Assembly: GCA_034927505.1 (NCBI GenBank)
Contig: JAYFPY010000041.1
Location: 1 to 59,331 of the forward strand
Reading direction: 5' to 3'
DNA: 59,331 nucleotides
Origin: RUG100 sp034927505
GTDB lineage: Bacteria; Bacillota; Clostridia; Peptostreptococcales; Anaerovoracaceae
Every line of letters starts with the position of its first letter. The first letter of the stretch is position 1. Below the pieces are notes generated by a model. It did not search any database. It saw nothing but the letters and a program-made list of their open reading frames with translations, and was not told the origin of the DNA. The position numbers and the translations under genes were made by a program. Positions 43,084-51,483 of this stretch are shown in pieces.

Positions 43084-44469
43084 ATGAAAAAATTAATTTC
43101 TGCGGTCCTGCTGCTGACTGTTGCGGCATGCTTTCTGCTTGCCGGATGCGACGGCATGGACAACGACTACGAAAACAAGATCAAGGACGACGTATACGCC
43201 ACATATGAATCACTGAAGGCAGATCTTTCCGATGCGGATTCCAATGATGAGATCATGGACTATCTCAACAGCTGGGCCGACAAGAACAGCATTTTCTCGG
43301 AAAAGCTGACAGACTGCGGTATTGTTATGTCAAAAGACAGCGACAAGAAAAACAGCAAGAGTTCTTCTGTGACGTACCAGTGCAGGATCGACCACAGCAG
43401 CAAAACTGATACCTTCACTTCCGCTGCCATTGCCATGACAGTGCTGAACGATACTGAGAATCACGGAAAAATAACCGTGCTTTTCACCGATGGAACGAAG
43501 GGCGCTCAGAACCTGCCGGACAAATACATAAAGACGGATCACTTCATTTCTCTGACGGAACGGAGCACGCCAAGGCTGTTTACCGGCAGCGCTGCAACTG
43601 CAGAGTATGATATCAGTAAAAAAACAAGCACAAAAGCAACGGAGGGCACCAAAGCTTATAAGATCTCCATCTCCGGATGCCGGGGCGGCGATTCGGCTGT
43701 CAGGGACACCAAGCACGCAAATCCGGTAGTGGCTATCGGGGATCTGCTCAACGAATGTCGGAATTCAGGCATAATCCTTGAGATCAAATCTTTCAACGGC
43801 GGCGATCAGGCGTGGAACTACCCGAAGAGCGCCACAGCGGTGGTGGTAGTCGCTTCCAGTGAAGAAGACAAATTCGTCAGCAAAGCTGAAAACGAAAGAG
43901 ACAGTTACAAGGACAAACATCTTAAAAACGAATCCGATATGGACTATACTGTGTCCAAAGTCTCGCTTCCGTCCACTGTACTGTCTGATGCAGACACGTC
44001 ATCCATACTGAGCCTTTTTTATACTATGGAAGACGGCGTATACGCCACCAGCGAGCCGGACGACAAGGGAGACCTTGTTGCCCTTGCCAATATCGGCTCT
44101 GTTTCCACTTCGGGAGGCAGTATCAATATCGGCGTATTTGCAAGATCTACAGACACGTCTGTATTCAAAGAAATGAAAAAGACATACAGTGACACGGCCG
44201 ACCTTTCTGATGCTTCTCTCAAAGTGGTCACATCTATTCCGGTCTGGCCTCAAAAGGAAAACGATCCGCTGGCCGAGAGCGTGATAGTTGCAGGCAGCCA
44301 GGCGGATCTGAAGCTCTCTGCCGATTATACCTTCATGAGAAATGATGCAGCCATTTTCTACTCTATGGACAATGATCTGGATATAGTTTCAATGGGTGTG
44401 GATATACAGGACGCCTTTGAAATAACCAAGACTCTCGTGACCTTCAACGAGACGCTGGTCGAGGAGTGA
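43084..44469 (+). CDS. Lipoprotein with M20C (PepD) peptidase fold but no zinc ligands
   Basis: 461 aa. Lipobox LLAGC makes Cys22 the lipidation site. The mature protein aligns along its whole length with PepD-type Xaa-His dipeptidases: DEIMDYLNSWADKN, SVTYQCRIDH, NHGKITVLFTDGTKG, SISGCRGGDSAV, IKSFNGGDQAWNYPKSATAV, VLSDADTSSILSLFYTMEDG, IPVWPQKENDPLAESVI and the final SMGVDIQDAF. In active PepD the ligands are the His of QCHID, the Asp of GADNG, the Glu pair of TEEAG, the Asp of INTDSE and the His of GPHSPDE. Here they are Arg101, absent, GTK, Thr158 and Phe445. KGGHSG is RGGDSA. It is therefore an extracellular, membrane-anchored pseudoenzyme, perhaps a peptide-binding protein. Alignment was made by eye against the remembered family. 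Confidence 0.75.
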   Translation: MKKLISAVLLLTVAACFLLAGCDGMDNDYENKIKDDVYATYESLKADLSDADSNDEIMDYLNSWADKNSIFSEKLTDCGIVMSKDSDKKNSKSSSVTYQCRIDHSSKTDTFTSAAIAMTVLNDTENHGKITVLFTDGTKGAQNLPDKYIKTDHFISLTERSTPRLFTGSAATAEYDISKKTSTKATEGTKAYKISISGCRGGDSAVRDTKHANPVVAIGDLLNECRNSGIILEIKSFNGGDQAWNYPKSATAVVVVASSEEDKFVSKAENERDSYKDKHLKNESDMDYTVSKVSLPSTVLSDADTSSILSLFYTMEDGVYATSEPDDKGDLVALANIGSVSTSGGSINIGVFARSTDTSVFKEMKKTYSDTADLSDASLKVVTSIPVWPQKENDPLAESVIVAGSQADLKLSADYTFMRNDAAIFYSMDNDLDIVSMGVDIQDAFEITKTLVTFNETLVEE

Positions 44470-44500
44470 TCCGAAAACGAACACTGTTTTTTAAGGACTC

Positions 44501-44529
44501 AAAAGCCGCCTGTCTTCAGGCGGCTTTTT
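44501..44529. terminator. Bidirectional terminator between the lipoprotein gene and the aquaporin gene
   Basis: AAAAGCCGCCTG and CAGGCGGCTTTTT form a 12-bp stem with a TCTT loop. T-runs stand on both sides. Confidence 0.9.
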
Positions 44530-44559
44530 GATGACTTTGATTAATGTCTCCGATCAGCT

Positions 44560-45261
44560 CTACGCCTTTTCTGTTTTGTCTGCAATGACAAATCTGTAGA
44601 CGAGAGCTGCTATGGCTCCGCCGACAAAAGGTGCGATTATGAATACCGGAAGCTGCGAAAGAGCATCACCCTGAGCAAATATAGCAGGGCCAAAGCTTCG
44701 CGCCGGGTTCACCGATGTTCCTGTGAATGGTATGCCCAGAATATGCACCAGCGTCAAAGACAGGCCTATGACGATCCCTGCAACGCCGGCGTTTTCCACT
44801 TTGGATGTCACGCCCAGCACAGCCAGTACAAAGACAAATGTGAGAATTACTTCTACAACAAGTGCCGTCATCATGTCGATCCCCAGAGCACTATTGGATC
44901 CGTATCCGTTCTGACCCAGTGATTCCCTGCTGGCAAATATCCCCCACAGTATGGCCGCACCTGCGGCGCCGCCTGCGAACTGAGCAACTATGTAACCGAC
45001 AAAATCCTTTACGGTCATGCGTCCTGCCACCAGCATGCCAAGAGACACGGCCGGATTCACATGGCATCCCGACACGTTGCCTATGGAATAAGCCATAGCC
45101 ACGATGGAAAGTCCGAATGCAAATGCAATCAGCAGTGTGGTGAAGCCTAGCGGCACTGTCAGTCCCATGCTCCCCACCAGTGTGTTTGCCGCCACAGCCG
45201 CTCCGCAGCCGAAGGTAACAAGCACCAGTGTACCAATAAATTCTGCAATGTACTTTTTCAT
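44560..45261 (-). CDS. Aquaporin Z-type channel (MIP family)
   Basis: 233 aa with six transmembrane helices and both NPA motifs (GCHVNPAVSLG at 65-75 and TSVNPARSFGPAIF near 185). Overall similarity is to AqpZ (GTLVLVTFGCG) rather than to glycerol facilitators, so water is the likely substrate; this is inference from motifs. Single gene with AGGAGG ribosome-binding site and a shared terminator. Confidence 0.9.
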   Translation of the reverse strand: MKKYIAEFIGTLVLVTFGCGAAVAANTLVGSMGLTVPLGFTTLLIAFAFGLSIVAMAYSIGNVSGCHVNPAVSLGMLVAGRMTVKDFVGYIVAQFAGGAAGAAILWGIFASRESLGQNGYGSNSALGIDMMTALVVEVILTFVFVLAVLGVTSKVENAGVAGIVIGLSLTLVHILGIPFTGTSVNPARSFGPAIFAQGDALSQLPVFIIAPFVGGAIAALVYRFVIADKTEKA

Positions 45262-45424
45262 GTTTGATCTTTCCTCCTCATTTGATACTTTCCCCTATTA
45301 GGAAAATGTTTAAAAATAGAATTGCAATACGTTTATGATAATTGAATGTACCGTGGTTGTCAAATTTACCATAATTATTTTATCGTTTATATTCTGTCGC
45401 GCTCTTATATCCGAGTTTTTATCA

Positions 45425-45479
45425 CGTTTTTGCAATGTTTTTGCTGTGTTTTTGCTGCGTTTTTGCCGCGTTTTTACCA
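45425..45479. repeat. Five tandem copies of an 11-bp repeat at the 3' end of the 45482-47398 gene
   Basis: CGTTTTTGCAA, TGTTTTTGCTG, TGTTTTTGCTG, CGTTTTTGCCG, CGTTTTTACCA: exactly 11 bp each, ending 2 bp before the stop codon of the adjacent gene. Confidence 0.85.
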
Positions 45480-45481
45480 CT

Positions 45482-47398
45482 TCATCTTTTTATCGTCTTG
45501 ACCGGGCTCCAGCAGCTCCATACTTTCTTGCCATGTTTTATCTTGTAATATCTCATCGAGTACTTATATGTTCTTCCCTTTACGTCCCTGATGCTGGTGT
45601 ATGTGTGCATGCTGTTGTTCCCGGTCCACATTACTCTCATGACCCGTTTTTTGTCATGGTTGTTCCTGACCTGATAACCTTTTGCTCCCTTTACCGGCTT
45701 CCAATGGACTTTGATGCGGCGGCTGCCTGATTTTTGAAGTGTGAATTTGACTGTAGGTCTCTTTTTGAAAACGGCCGTATATGTGCATGATGCTTTTACG
45801 TTTTTTACTTTGAATGTACTGCTGCCGCTTACTTTCTTCCCTTTTTTCGTCCATTTGCTGAACTTATATCCGTATTTTGCCTTGGCTTTCAGGGTGGCAG
45901 ACGATCCGTATTTGACGGTCTTTCCGCCGGAGACTCTGCCGCCTTTCTTCGGCGACGCCTTGGCTTTCACAGCAAAAGTCTTCTTTGCAAACACTGCGCT
46001 GACTGTCTCTGCCTTGTTTTTCATAATAAATGTGCTGCCGGTAATGGCTTCCCCATCCACCGTAATGTATTTCAAGGCATATCCTGTGTCCGGTGTGGCT
46101 GTTACTGTGACTTTTTCACCGTATGAAGCAAACGTCGGCGTGGTGCTGATGCTGCCTCCTTTTGGTTCGGTTGTTTTTACTACAGATCCGATGGCTATTT
46201 CTGTATAATCCTGCGATTCGTCCCACGTGAATTTTCTGTCGCTGCTGCCTGTGAACCGGTCTGCGGCGGCCGTTCGCCATACATAATTCTGTATGTCCAT
46301 TTTCGGCGCTTTTTCCATTGCGTTGGTCTTCACCGCCGTGGAGCCTGGGTCTTCTGCCGCGGTGGTCGCCGAAGCTGTGAAGACTCCGCCGTGTATGCCT
46401 ATGCCGTTGTTTTCTGTGGAAGCCGAAGCTTTGACGCCTAGGCTCCACCTGTTGGCTTTTTCCCAATTGACCGCATTCCCTCTTACGGATCCGCCTTTTG
46501 CTGTCAACTTGCCTCCATATATGTCAACCCACTGGGCTTCTATGCCGCAGGACGTTTCGTTATATGCTCTTCCCGCCTGTGCCAGGACTGTGCCCTTATT
46601 GATTTTCACACAGCCGCCTACTGATGATATGGCTTTGTTCCCGCAGTAGTCACTGTCTAACGCCCCGGTGTTGTTTCCGTTCCTGATGCTGATGTCGCCT
46701 CCATTGAATGTGACGTCAGATTCAATCCTGATCCCGTAATTTCCCGGGCATGCTGTGTCGCATGTTTCGATGTCCAAACTGCCGCTGCCTTTGAATATCA
46801 GATCCGGTTTGTATGATGATGTGGGGCATTCGGCCTGGATCCCGGCGTAATAAGCCGGGTTGCTGCTTTTGACTGTATTGTGCCCGTTCAGAACAATGGT
46901 CACATTTTCTGAATGACCTTCCGCACCGTAATAATCGATTACTCCTTTGTGGTAATTACCGCCCTCATTGTTCTTATACTCGTTGCTGCCGCTGCCGGAT
47001 ATTATCTCAGCATCCTGCAAAGTCAACACCTTTTCTGCCGCATCGAAATAAGCGGTGCATCCGTCTTTTCCCAAAACGCCTGCAGCGCTTGCCTTTCCAT
47101 TGACATAATAGGGCGTGCTGCTGCTCAGCTGTGCATCGCCTAAGTCAATGAATTCTCCTGTGAATATAACATCGCCGTTTGCAGATGCAGCCGACTTTGC
47201 AGCACTCACTGCCACATTGCTTCCGGTCGCCTTGCTTCCTGCCACATTGCTTCCGGTCGCCTTGCTTCCGGCCGAACTCTGACTCACATTTCCTGCGTAT
47301 GCCCCAATAGGCATCATGGCGACTGCAGTAAAAAGAGCAAGGATCACCGCCATTGCGATCCCTGCTCCGGTTTTCATCTTTGATTTAGTTTTCATCAT
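45482..47398 (-). CDS. Large secreted protein with carbohydrate-binding-like, InlB-type and Fn3-like domains
   Basis: 638 aa. Signal peptide (about 1-35), then a short repeat (GSKATGSNVA twice). A beta-helix-like region (70-380, many VTIVLNGHN and GIRIESDVTFNGGDISI strands) resembles carbohydrate-binding domains of Clostridial surface proteins. Two divergent InlB B-repeat-like units follow (about 400-550: GGRVSGGKTVKYGSSATLKA). The C-terminal Fn3-like module (555-638: KVHWKPVKGAKGYQV, MRYYKIKHGKKVW) is shared with the LRR protein at 56534-58675. No sortase motif. Short tandem repeats flank the gene on both sides. Probably an adhesin or glycan-binding surface protein. Confidence 0.75.
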   Translation of the reverse strand: MMKTKSKMKTGAGIAMAVILALFTAVAMMPIGAYAGNVSQSSAGSKATGSNVAGSKATGSNVAVSAAKSAASANGDVIFTGEFIDLGDAQLSSSTPYYVNGKASAAGVLGKDGCTAYFDAAEKVLTLQDAEIISGSGSNEYKNNEGGNYHKGVIDYYGAEGHSENVTIVLNGHNTVKSSNPAYYAGIQAECPTSSYKPDLIFKGSGSLDIETCDTACPGNYGIRIESDVTFNGGDISIRNGNNTGALDSDYCGNKAISSVGGCVKINKGTVLAQAGRAYNETSCGIEAQWVDIYGGKLTAKGGSVRGNAVNWEKANRWSLGVKASASTENNGIGIHGGVFTASATTAAEDPGSTAVKTNAMEKAPKMDIQNYVWRTAAADRFTGSSDRKFTWDESQDYTEIAIGSVVKTTEPKGGSISTTPTFASYGEKVTVTATPDTGYALKYITVDGEAITGSTFIMKNKAETVSAVFAKKTFAVKAKASPKKGGRVSGGKTVKYGSSATLKAKAKYGYKFSKWTKKGKKVSGSSTFKVKNVKASCTYTAVFKKRPTVKFTLQKSGSRRIKVHWKPVKGAKGYQVRNNHDKKRVMRVMWTGNNSMHTYTSIRDVKGRTYKYSMRYYKIKHGKKVWSCWSPVKTIKR

Positions 47399-47448
47399 CC
47401 CTTGCTTCCTTCCGTTTTGTCATTTTCCTCTTCGATAGATATTCTGTC

Positions 47449-47520
47449 GATCGGTTTCCTGCCGATTGTTTCCTGCCGATTGTTTCCCTGCCGATTGTTT
47501 TCCTGCCGATTGTTTTCCCT
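47449..47520. repeat. Five tandem copies of a 14-15-bp repeat upstream of the InlB-like protein gene
   Basis: Units GATTGTTTCCTGCC with variable T and C run lengths (GATCGGTTTCCTGCC, GATTGTTTCCTGCC, GATTGTTTCCCTGCC, GATTGTTTTCCTGCC, GATTGTTTTCCCT) start 50 bp upstream of the ATG. They lie just downstream of a minus-strand TATAAT (about 47528-47533), so they would be in the 5' leader. Confidence 0.8.
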
Positions 47521-47614
47521 GTTTAGTATTATAACACGATTTTGAACTAGTTGAGCGAATTATCATTCATTTCTTCTTTGTTTTCGGGCAGTTCAAGCCT
47601 TCGAAACTCTTCTT

Positions 47615-47834
47615 GAAACTCATCAATCGACCTTTTTCCTAGCCCTGATGAGTTCTCAATGCTGGTTTTTATCAATTCTCCTACGATTTGGCTCTCCGCA
47701 GACAGTCTAAAACTCATCAATTGCTCTTTTATCAATGTCTGATGAGTTCTAAATGCTGGTTTTTTTCTGTTTTGCTATATTCGTCGCAATTTGAAACTCA
47801 TCAGTCACATGTTTTTTGCCGTTTGATGAGTTTT
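47615..47834. repeat. Palindrome cluster 3: three copies of the AACTCATCA-N20-TGATGAGT element
   Basis: Copies start at 47615, 47709 and 47793 (spacings 94 and 84). Arms GAAACTCATCA or AAAACTCATCA and TGATGAGTTYT; spacers exactly 20 nt (for example ATTGCTCTTTTATCAATGTC). The spacer sequences differ most here, while arms and geometry are kept. The cluster lies in the divergent region between the InlB-like gene (minus) and the EFR1 gene (plus). Confidence 0.9.
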
Positions 47835-47938
47835 CATTTTTTCTGTTTTCCAAAAACATGTGTTAAACTGTATCAGCAGGTATATATGGAAAGGTATTGA
47901 CAGAAATGTATAAACGAAGATGTAAATGGAGGTAGAAA

Positions 47939-48739
47939 ATGATCGTATATTTTTCGGCCACAGGCAACAGTAAATACATCGCTGAACGGGCAGCGGCCGT
48001 TTTAGGTGAAGAAACTGTCTCCATATCCGACCGATGCAGGGCCGGCAGATTTGACATTTCACCGACTCCCGGCGAATCTCTGGTTTTTATTTCGCCCGTA
48101 TACTTTTGGGGGCTTCCTTCGATCGTGAACGATTTCTTTGAAAAGATGGAACTCAAAACTGGAAGCAGCGATGGAAGCAGCGATGGAAACAGCGCCGGAA
48201 GCGGCAATCATTATGTCTGCTGCGTTTTGACATACGGCTCATTTACCGGCGGCGCCCAGATGTACATGGCGAGAGCACTGTCCAAAAAAGGTCTGAAACT
48301 GCAGGGCAGATTCGCAGTGCGCATGGTGGATACATGGACGCCCCTCTTTGACTGCTCCGACTCCGAAAATAACCGGCACAAAACAGAAACTGCCGAGCCG
48401 AAGATCGACCGGGTGATAAACATGATACAGAAAAAAACAACAGGAAGTTTCAATCATTGCCGTGGGTTTTATCTTTCTTCGTACATCGCCCGTCTGCTCT
48501 ACAGCACTGCACGAGTCACAAGGAAATTCCGTGTGAAAAACAGCTGCATCGGCTGCGGTCTCTGCGCTGAGCAGTGCCCAATGAAAGCCATCAAAATAAT
48601 ATCTGAAAAGCCGATATGGACAAAGAAAAAATGCTGCCTCTGCCTGGGATGTCTCCATAGATGTCCGGCAGACGCCATTGTCTACGGTCACAGTACCGAA
48701 GGCCGCGGCCAATTTGTGAATCCACACGCTTTCAAATGA
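47939..48739 (+). CDS. EFR1-family flavodoxin/ferredoxin fusion protein
   Basis: 266 aa. Residues 1-155 are flavodoxin-like (IVYFSATGNSKYIAE phosphate loop; SPVYFWGLPSIVNDFFE; YGSFTGGA), with a low-complexity SSDGSSDGNSAGSG insert. Residues ~195-250 carry two [4Fe-4S] motifs: CIGCGLCAEQCP and CCLCLGCLHRCP. A low-potential electron carrier combining FMN and two clusters; the partner is unknown. The ATG is 104 bp downstream of the last palindrome of cluster 3. Monocistronic in appearance. Confidence 0.88.
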   Translation: MIVYFSATGNSKYIAERAAAVLGEETVSISDRCRAGRFDISPTPGESLVFISPVYFWGLPSIVNDFFEKMELKTGSSDGSSDGNSAGSGNHYVCCVLTYGSFTGGAQMYMARALSKKGLKLQGRFAVRMVDTWTPLFDCSDSENNRHKTETAEPKIDRVINMIQKKTTGSFNHCRGFYLSSYIARLLYSTARVTRKFRVKNSCIGCGLCAEQCPMKAIKIISEKPIWTKKKCCLCLGCLHRCPADAIVYGHSTEGRGQFVNPHAFK

Positions 48740-48749
48740 CCGCATCCGA

Positions 48750-48808
48750 TCACAGTGCTTTTTTCATATCACAGTGCTTTTTTCATATCACAGTGTTTTT
48801 TTCATATA
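48750..48808. repeat. 19-bp repeat, three copies, spanning the GNAT gene stop codon
   Basis: ATCACAGTGCTTTTTTCAT occurs three times (the last as ATCACAGTGTTTTTTTCAT, inside the gene). On the minus strand each reads ATGAAAAAAGCACTGTGAT, i.e. the last codons MKK-T-L and the TGA, so the gene's 3' end was copied twice beyond the stop. Confidence 0.85.
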
Positions 48809-49306
48809 AACAACATCGTCCATTGGATTGTTGTAGTAAGGCTCACATTCCTGGAATCCCAACTTGCTGTAAAGATGTATCGCTGCCTGAAGAGGCGTGA
48901 TGGTGTCCAGCACCATTTCGTCGAATCCGGCCGCTTTTGCGTGTGCAATGACAGCCTCTGCCAGCTTTTCCCCAAGCCTCATGCCTCTGGCAGACGGATC
49001 CACATACAGCCTTTTCATTTCGCATCGGCTTTCCGAAAGCCTATGATAAGCCACCATGCCGATCACTTTTTTTCCGTCATCTTTTTCATCATCAACAGCC
49101 ACCAGCAGTTCGCCTTCCGGAGAAGTATATTTAAGCGCGGGATCTTTCAGCTCTTCATCAATGTTCTGAAAGGACAGATCCCTGCCCAGCCGCCGTGTAT
49201 ATTCAACGATCAGATCTTGGACCTGATCTATATATTCTTTTCCATCTTTTATCATCATTTTTCTATTATAGCACATACCTGAACCAACATCAGCCTCCGT
49301 CTGCAT
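48788..49306 (-). CDS. GNAT-family N-acetyltransferase
   Basis: Up to 172 aa. GNAT core: CEMKRLYVDPSARGMRLGEK (acetyl-CoA loop R/Q-x-x-G-x-G/A variant), AVIAHAKAAGFDEMVLDT, AIHLYSKLGFQECEPYYNNP. Substrate unknown; the motif arrangement resembles small-molecule or ribosomal-protein acetyltransferases. The start is uncertain: no good ribosome-binding site precedes M1, and M17/M18 (about 49258) begin the conserved sequence. The 3' end has been tandemly duplicated. Confidence 0.85.
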   Translation of the reverse strand: MQTEADVGSGMCYNRKMMIKDGKEYIDQVQDLIVEYTRRLGRDLSFQNIDEELKDPALKYTSPEGELLVAVDDEKDDGKKVIGMVAYHRLSESRCEMKRLYVDPSARGMRLGEKLAEAVIAHAKAAGFDEMVLDTITPLQAAIHLYSKLGFQECEPYYNNPMDDVVYMKKTL

Positions 49307-49355
49307 TATGAAATCTGTTGTAAATCCGCCGGTTCCGAATTATCATTAAATCAAC

Positions 49356-49604
49356 GTGGATGTCGACTTTGAACTGGTAGATGATGAGACAGCCAAACGT
49401 CTTATCCGGTCGAAAGAAGATAAAAAATCAAAGATATCACCCGGATTAAAGGGAGCATCGATCCTGCTGGTCGAAGGTCACCCTCTCAATGCTTAGATCG
49501 CAATAAAGCTGCTGAAAAAAGCAGGCATGGATGCACATCTGGCAAAGCCTTTCGATCCGCAGGGATTATACGAGATCCTGGGAAGATCCATCAAGCGGAT
49601 TTAG
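49356..49604 (+). pseudogene. Decayed receiver (REC) domain of a hybrid histidine kinase
   Basis: Plus-strand frame reading KISPGLKGASILLVEGHPLN, stop TAG, IAIKLLKKAGMDAHLAKPFD, PQGLYEILGRSIKRI, TAG. It matches the start (LKGxxILLVEDNxLN-x-x-IA-x-x-LL) and the end (MDxHLAKPxDPxxLYExL) of the receiver domain fused to sensor kinases. The phospho-acceptor Asp region between them is deleted, the DN pair is GH, and there is an internal stop. Clearly non-functional. It overlaps the 3' end of the GGDEF gene on the other strand. Confidence 0.8.
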
Positions 49605-50666
49605 ACGGTGTTTTCGTTTGTATTCATACATCATCCTGTCTGCGCGCCACACAGCATCATCAATGCTGTCTCCGTGATCATGATCGGCATATCCGATAGA
49701 AACATACGGGAGTTTCGGATCTTCCGTCTTTCTTTTATTGTCCATGTTTTTAAGAAATGCAGAAATATAGTCTTCGATATTGCCGATCCTCCGGTTTGTG
49801 ATAACACAGAATTCATCGCCTCCGAAACGATAACAAAGACCGATCTTGCCGAAAGCATGCCTTACTTCGGCGGATACAGCCTTCAGGCATTTGTCCCCGG
49901 CGCTGTGACCATAAGTATCATTGTTATGATTGAAATGGTCGATATCAAAAAACATGATCGTAACATTTTTATTGACAGACTCTATTTTATTGTCATAAGA
50001 CCCGCGGTTCAAAAGGCCGGTCAAAACATCTATCTGAAGTATCAGGTCGCTGAAATAAATATAGAACAGAGAAAAACCGATGGCGACAGTTAGCCACACG
50101 ATGCGCAGCGAACCATCAATAGCCTGACAGATGATCCCTGCAAATATAAATACCACGATCGTTGCAAGACACATGGTTTTCTGATTCTGATACTTGGAAG
50201 AAAACCGAAAAACGTAGATCAGAAGATAAATGGTCCCAAGAGTATATGCTATATAATACAGGCCGTAGTAAGCACAGTGATGATATACGTTCTGCGCGTC
50301 AACAAAATATATGAACCCGTAAAAAGCAGAAAGCAGTTCCAGCACAAAATTTATCGCTATCAACGACATCGGTGCCCATTTATGCTTTGCCGGATAAATA
50401 GACAATCCGCATATGATCGGAATTGCCGGCGCTATAGACAGTTCAATACATTTTACTGCAATATGCAGCACCCTTGTGGAACTGTCAGTCCCGTTCAACA
50501 GTACTCCCATGAATTCAGAACACACTGCAATAATGATGAGCGCGGCAACCAAATGAAAGCCCGTCCGCTTTTTTTTAGATAACGTTCTATTTCCGTTGAT
50601 GAGCAATGACAACACAACAAGCATGGTCACTGTCATTATTACAATCGCAAAATAATAATTGGACAT
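49566..50666 (-). CDS. Membrane diguanylate cyclase (GGDEF domain)
   Basis: 366 aa. Residues 1-205 contain six to seven hydrophobic helices. The GGDEF domain (about 212-350) has DVLTGLLNRGSYD, MFFDIDHFNHNNDTYGHSAG and the active-site FGGDEF, with the YADHDHGDSIDDAVWRAD end region. Active c-di-GMP synthesis is expected because the signature is intact. No RxxD inhibitory site is evident. Single gene; the stop overlaps the decayed receiver domain. Confidence 0.9.
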   Translation of the reverse strand: MSNYYFAIVIMTVTMLVVLSLLINGNRTLSKKKRTGFHLVAALIIIAVCSEFMGVLLNGTDSSTRVLHIAVKCIELSIAPAIPIICGLSIYPAKHKWAPMSLIAINFVLELLSAFYGFIYFVDAQNVYHHCAYYGLYYIAYTLGTIYLLIYVFRFSSKYQNQKTMCLATIVVFIFAGIICQAIDGSLRIVWLTVAIGFSLFYIYFSDLILQIDVLTGLLNRGSYDNKIESVNKNVTIMFFDIDHFNHNNDTYGHSAGDKCLKAVSAEVRHAFGKIGLCYRFGGDEFCVITNRRIGNIEDYISAFLKNMDNKRKTEDPKLPYVSIGYADHDHGDSIDDAVWRADRMMYEYKRKHRLNPLDGSSQDLV

Positions 50667-50846
50667 TACGTAAAATCTCCTCTCGCAGGTGCATATGCAG
50701 ATCTGCTGCCCCTAATACGCAATCTTATACCAGTGATTTGTTAATAAAATATTCCTAACAATCATTATACATCAAATCAGTACTATCTGAAGGGGCAAAA
50801 TGATTTATTTTCTACAGCCGCCCTTCCAGTACAGCATAACTGAAAA

Positions 50847-50884
50847 CACAGGATCCGATATTATGTGTTTTACCGGATCCTGTG
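50847..50884 (-). terminator. Terminator of the small lipoprotein gene
   Basis: Minus strand CACAGGATCCG / CGGATCCTGTG, an 11-bp perfect stem, followed by TTTTC, directly downstream of the stop at 50900. Confidence 0.8.
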
Positions 50885-50899
50885 CGTATGCTGCTGATT

Positions 50900-51313
50900 T
50901 TAAAAATCAAATGTTTTTTCGTAAATAGTATCGCCTTTGCTGTCTTTATAGATGACCTTTACAGATATGTCTTCAAGGCCCGTTTCTTCCTCGATCGTAT
51001 CTACAGACGATTCCAGACTTTCTTCCAAAGAAGCATCCTCAGCCTTCAGTTCTTTTGCCGCTTGTTTCTTCGCATCACTGCTCGAGAAATCATAACTGTC
51101 ATCAAAGGTATAAGTGTAGATCATTGTGTTGTCTTTTGCTGTGACCTTTACGCCCGATTTTTCCACTGTTTTAAGTGTGGACTGAACATCTTCATCATTG
51201 AGTGCTTCCTCCAGGTTGGCGGGTCCGCCGCATGCAGTCAATACTGTCAAACACATTGCCAGAACAGCTGCAAAAATACCGAGCCTTTTGATAGTGTTTT
51301 TCCTTGTTTTCAT
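50900..51313 (-). CDS. Small lipoprotein, DUF4854-like
   Basis: 137 aa. Signal peptide with lipobox LTAC (Cys28). The mature part is acidic with helical (SSDAKKQAAKELKAEDASLE) and beta (ISVKVIYKDSKGDTIYEKTF) segments and resembles the DUF4854 lipoproteins common in Clostridia. No function known. Monocistronic with a strong terminator. Confidence 0.75.
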   Translation of the reverse strand: MKTRKNTIKRLGIFAAVLAMCLTVLTACGGPANLEEALNDEDVQSTLKTVEKSGVKVTAKDNTMIYTYTFDDSYDFSSSDAKKQAAKELKAEDASLEESLESSVDTIEEETGLEDISVKVIYKDSKGDTIYEKTFDF

Positions 51314-51483
51314 AATATCATCCCTTCCCTTCGTTAAAAAATATTGTCTTTTAACTCTATTACAAGCAACAAATTATTGCTATACGTCAATTATATAGCA
51401 TAATTATATAAATGCAATATGCTTTTGCGCATTATTTTGCATATATTCTCTATAAAGCGGATCGAATGATCTCAATTACCGGA

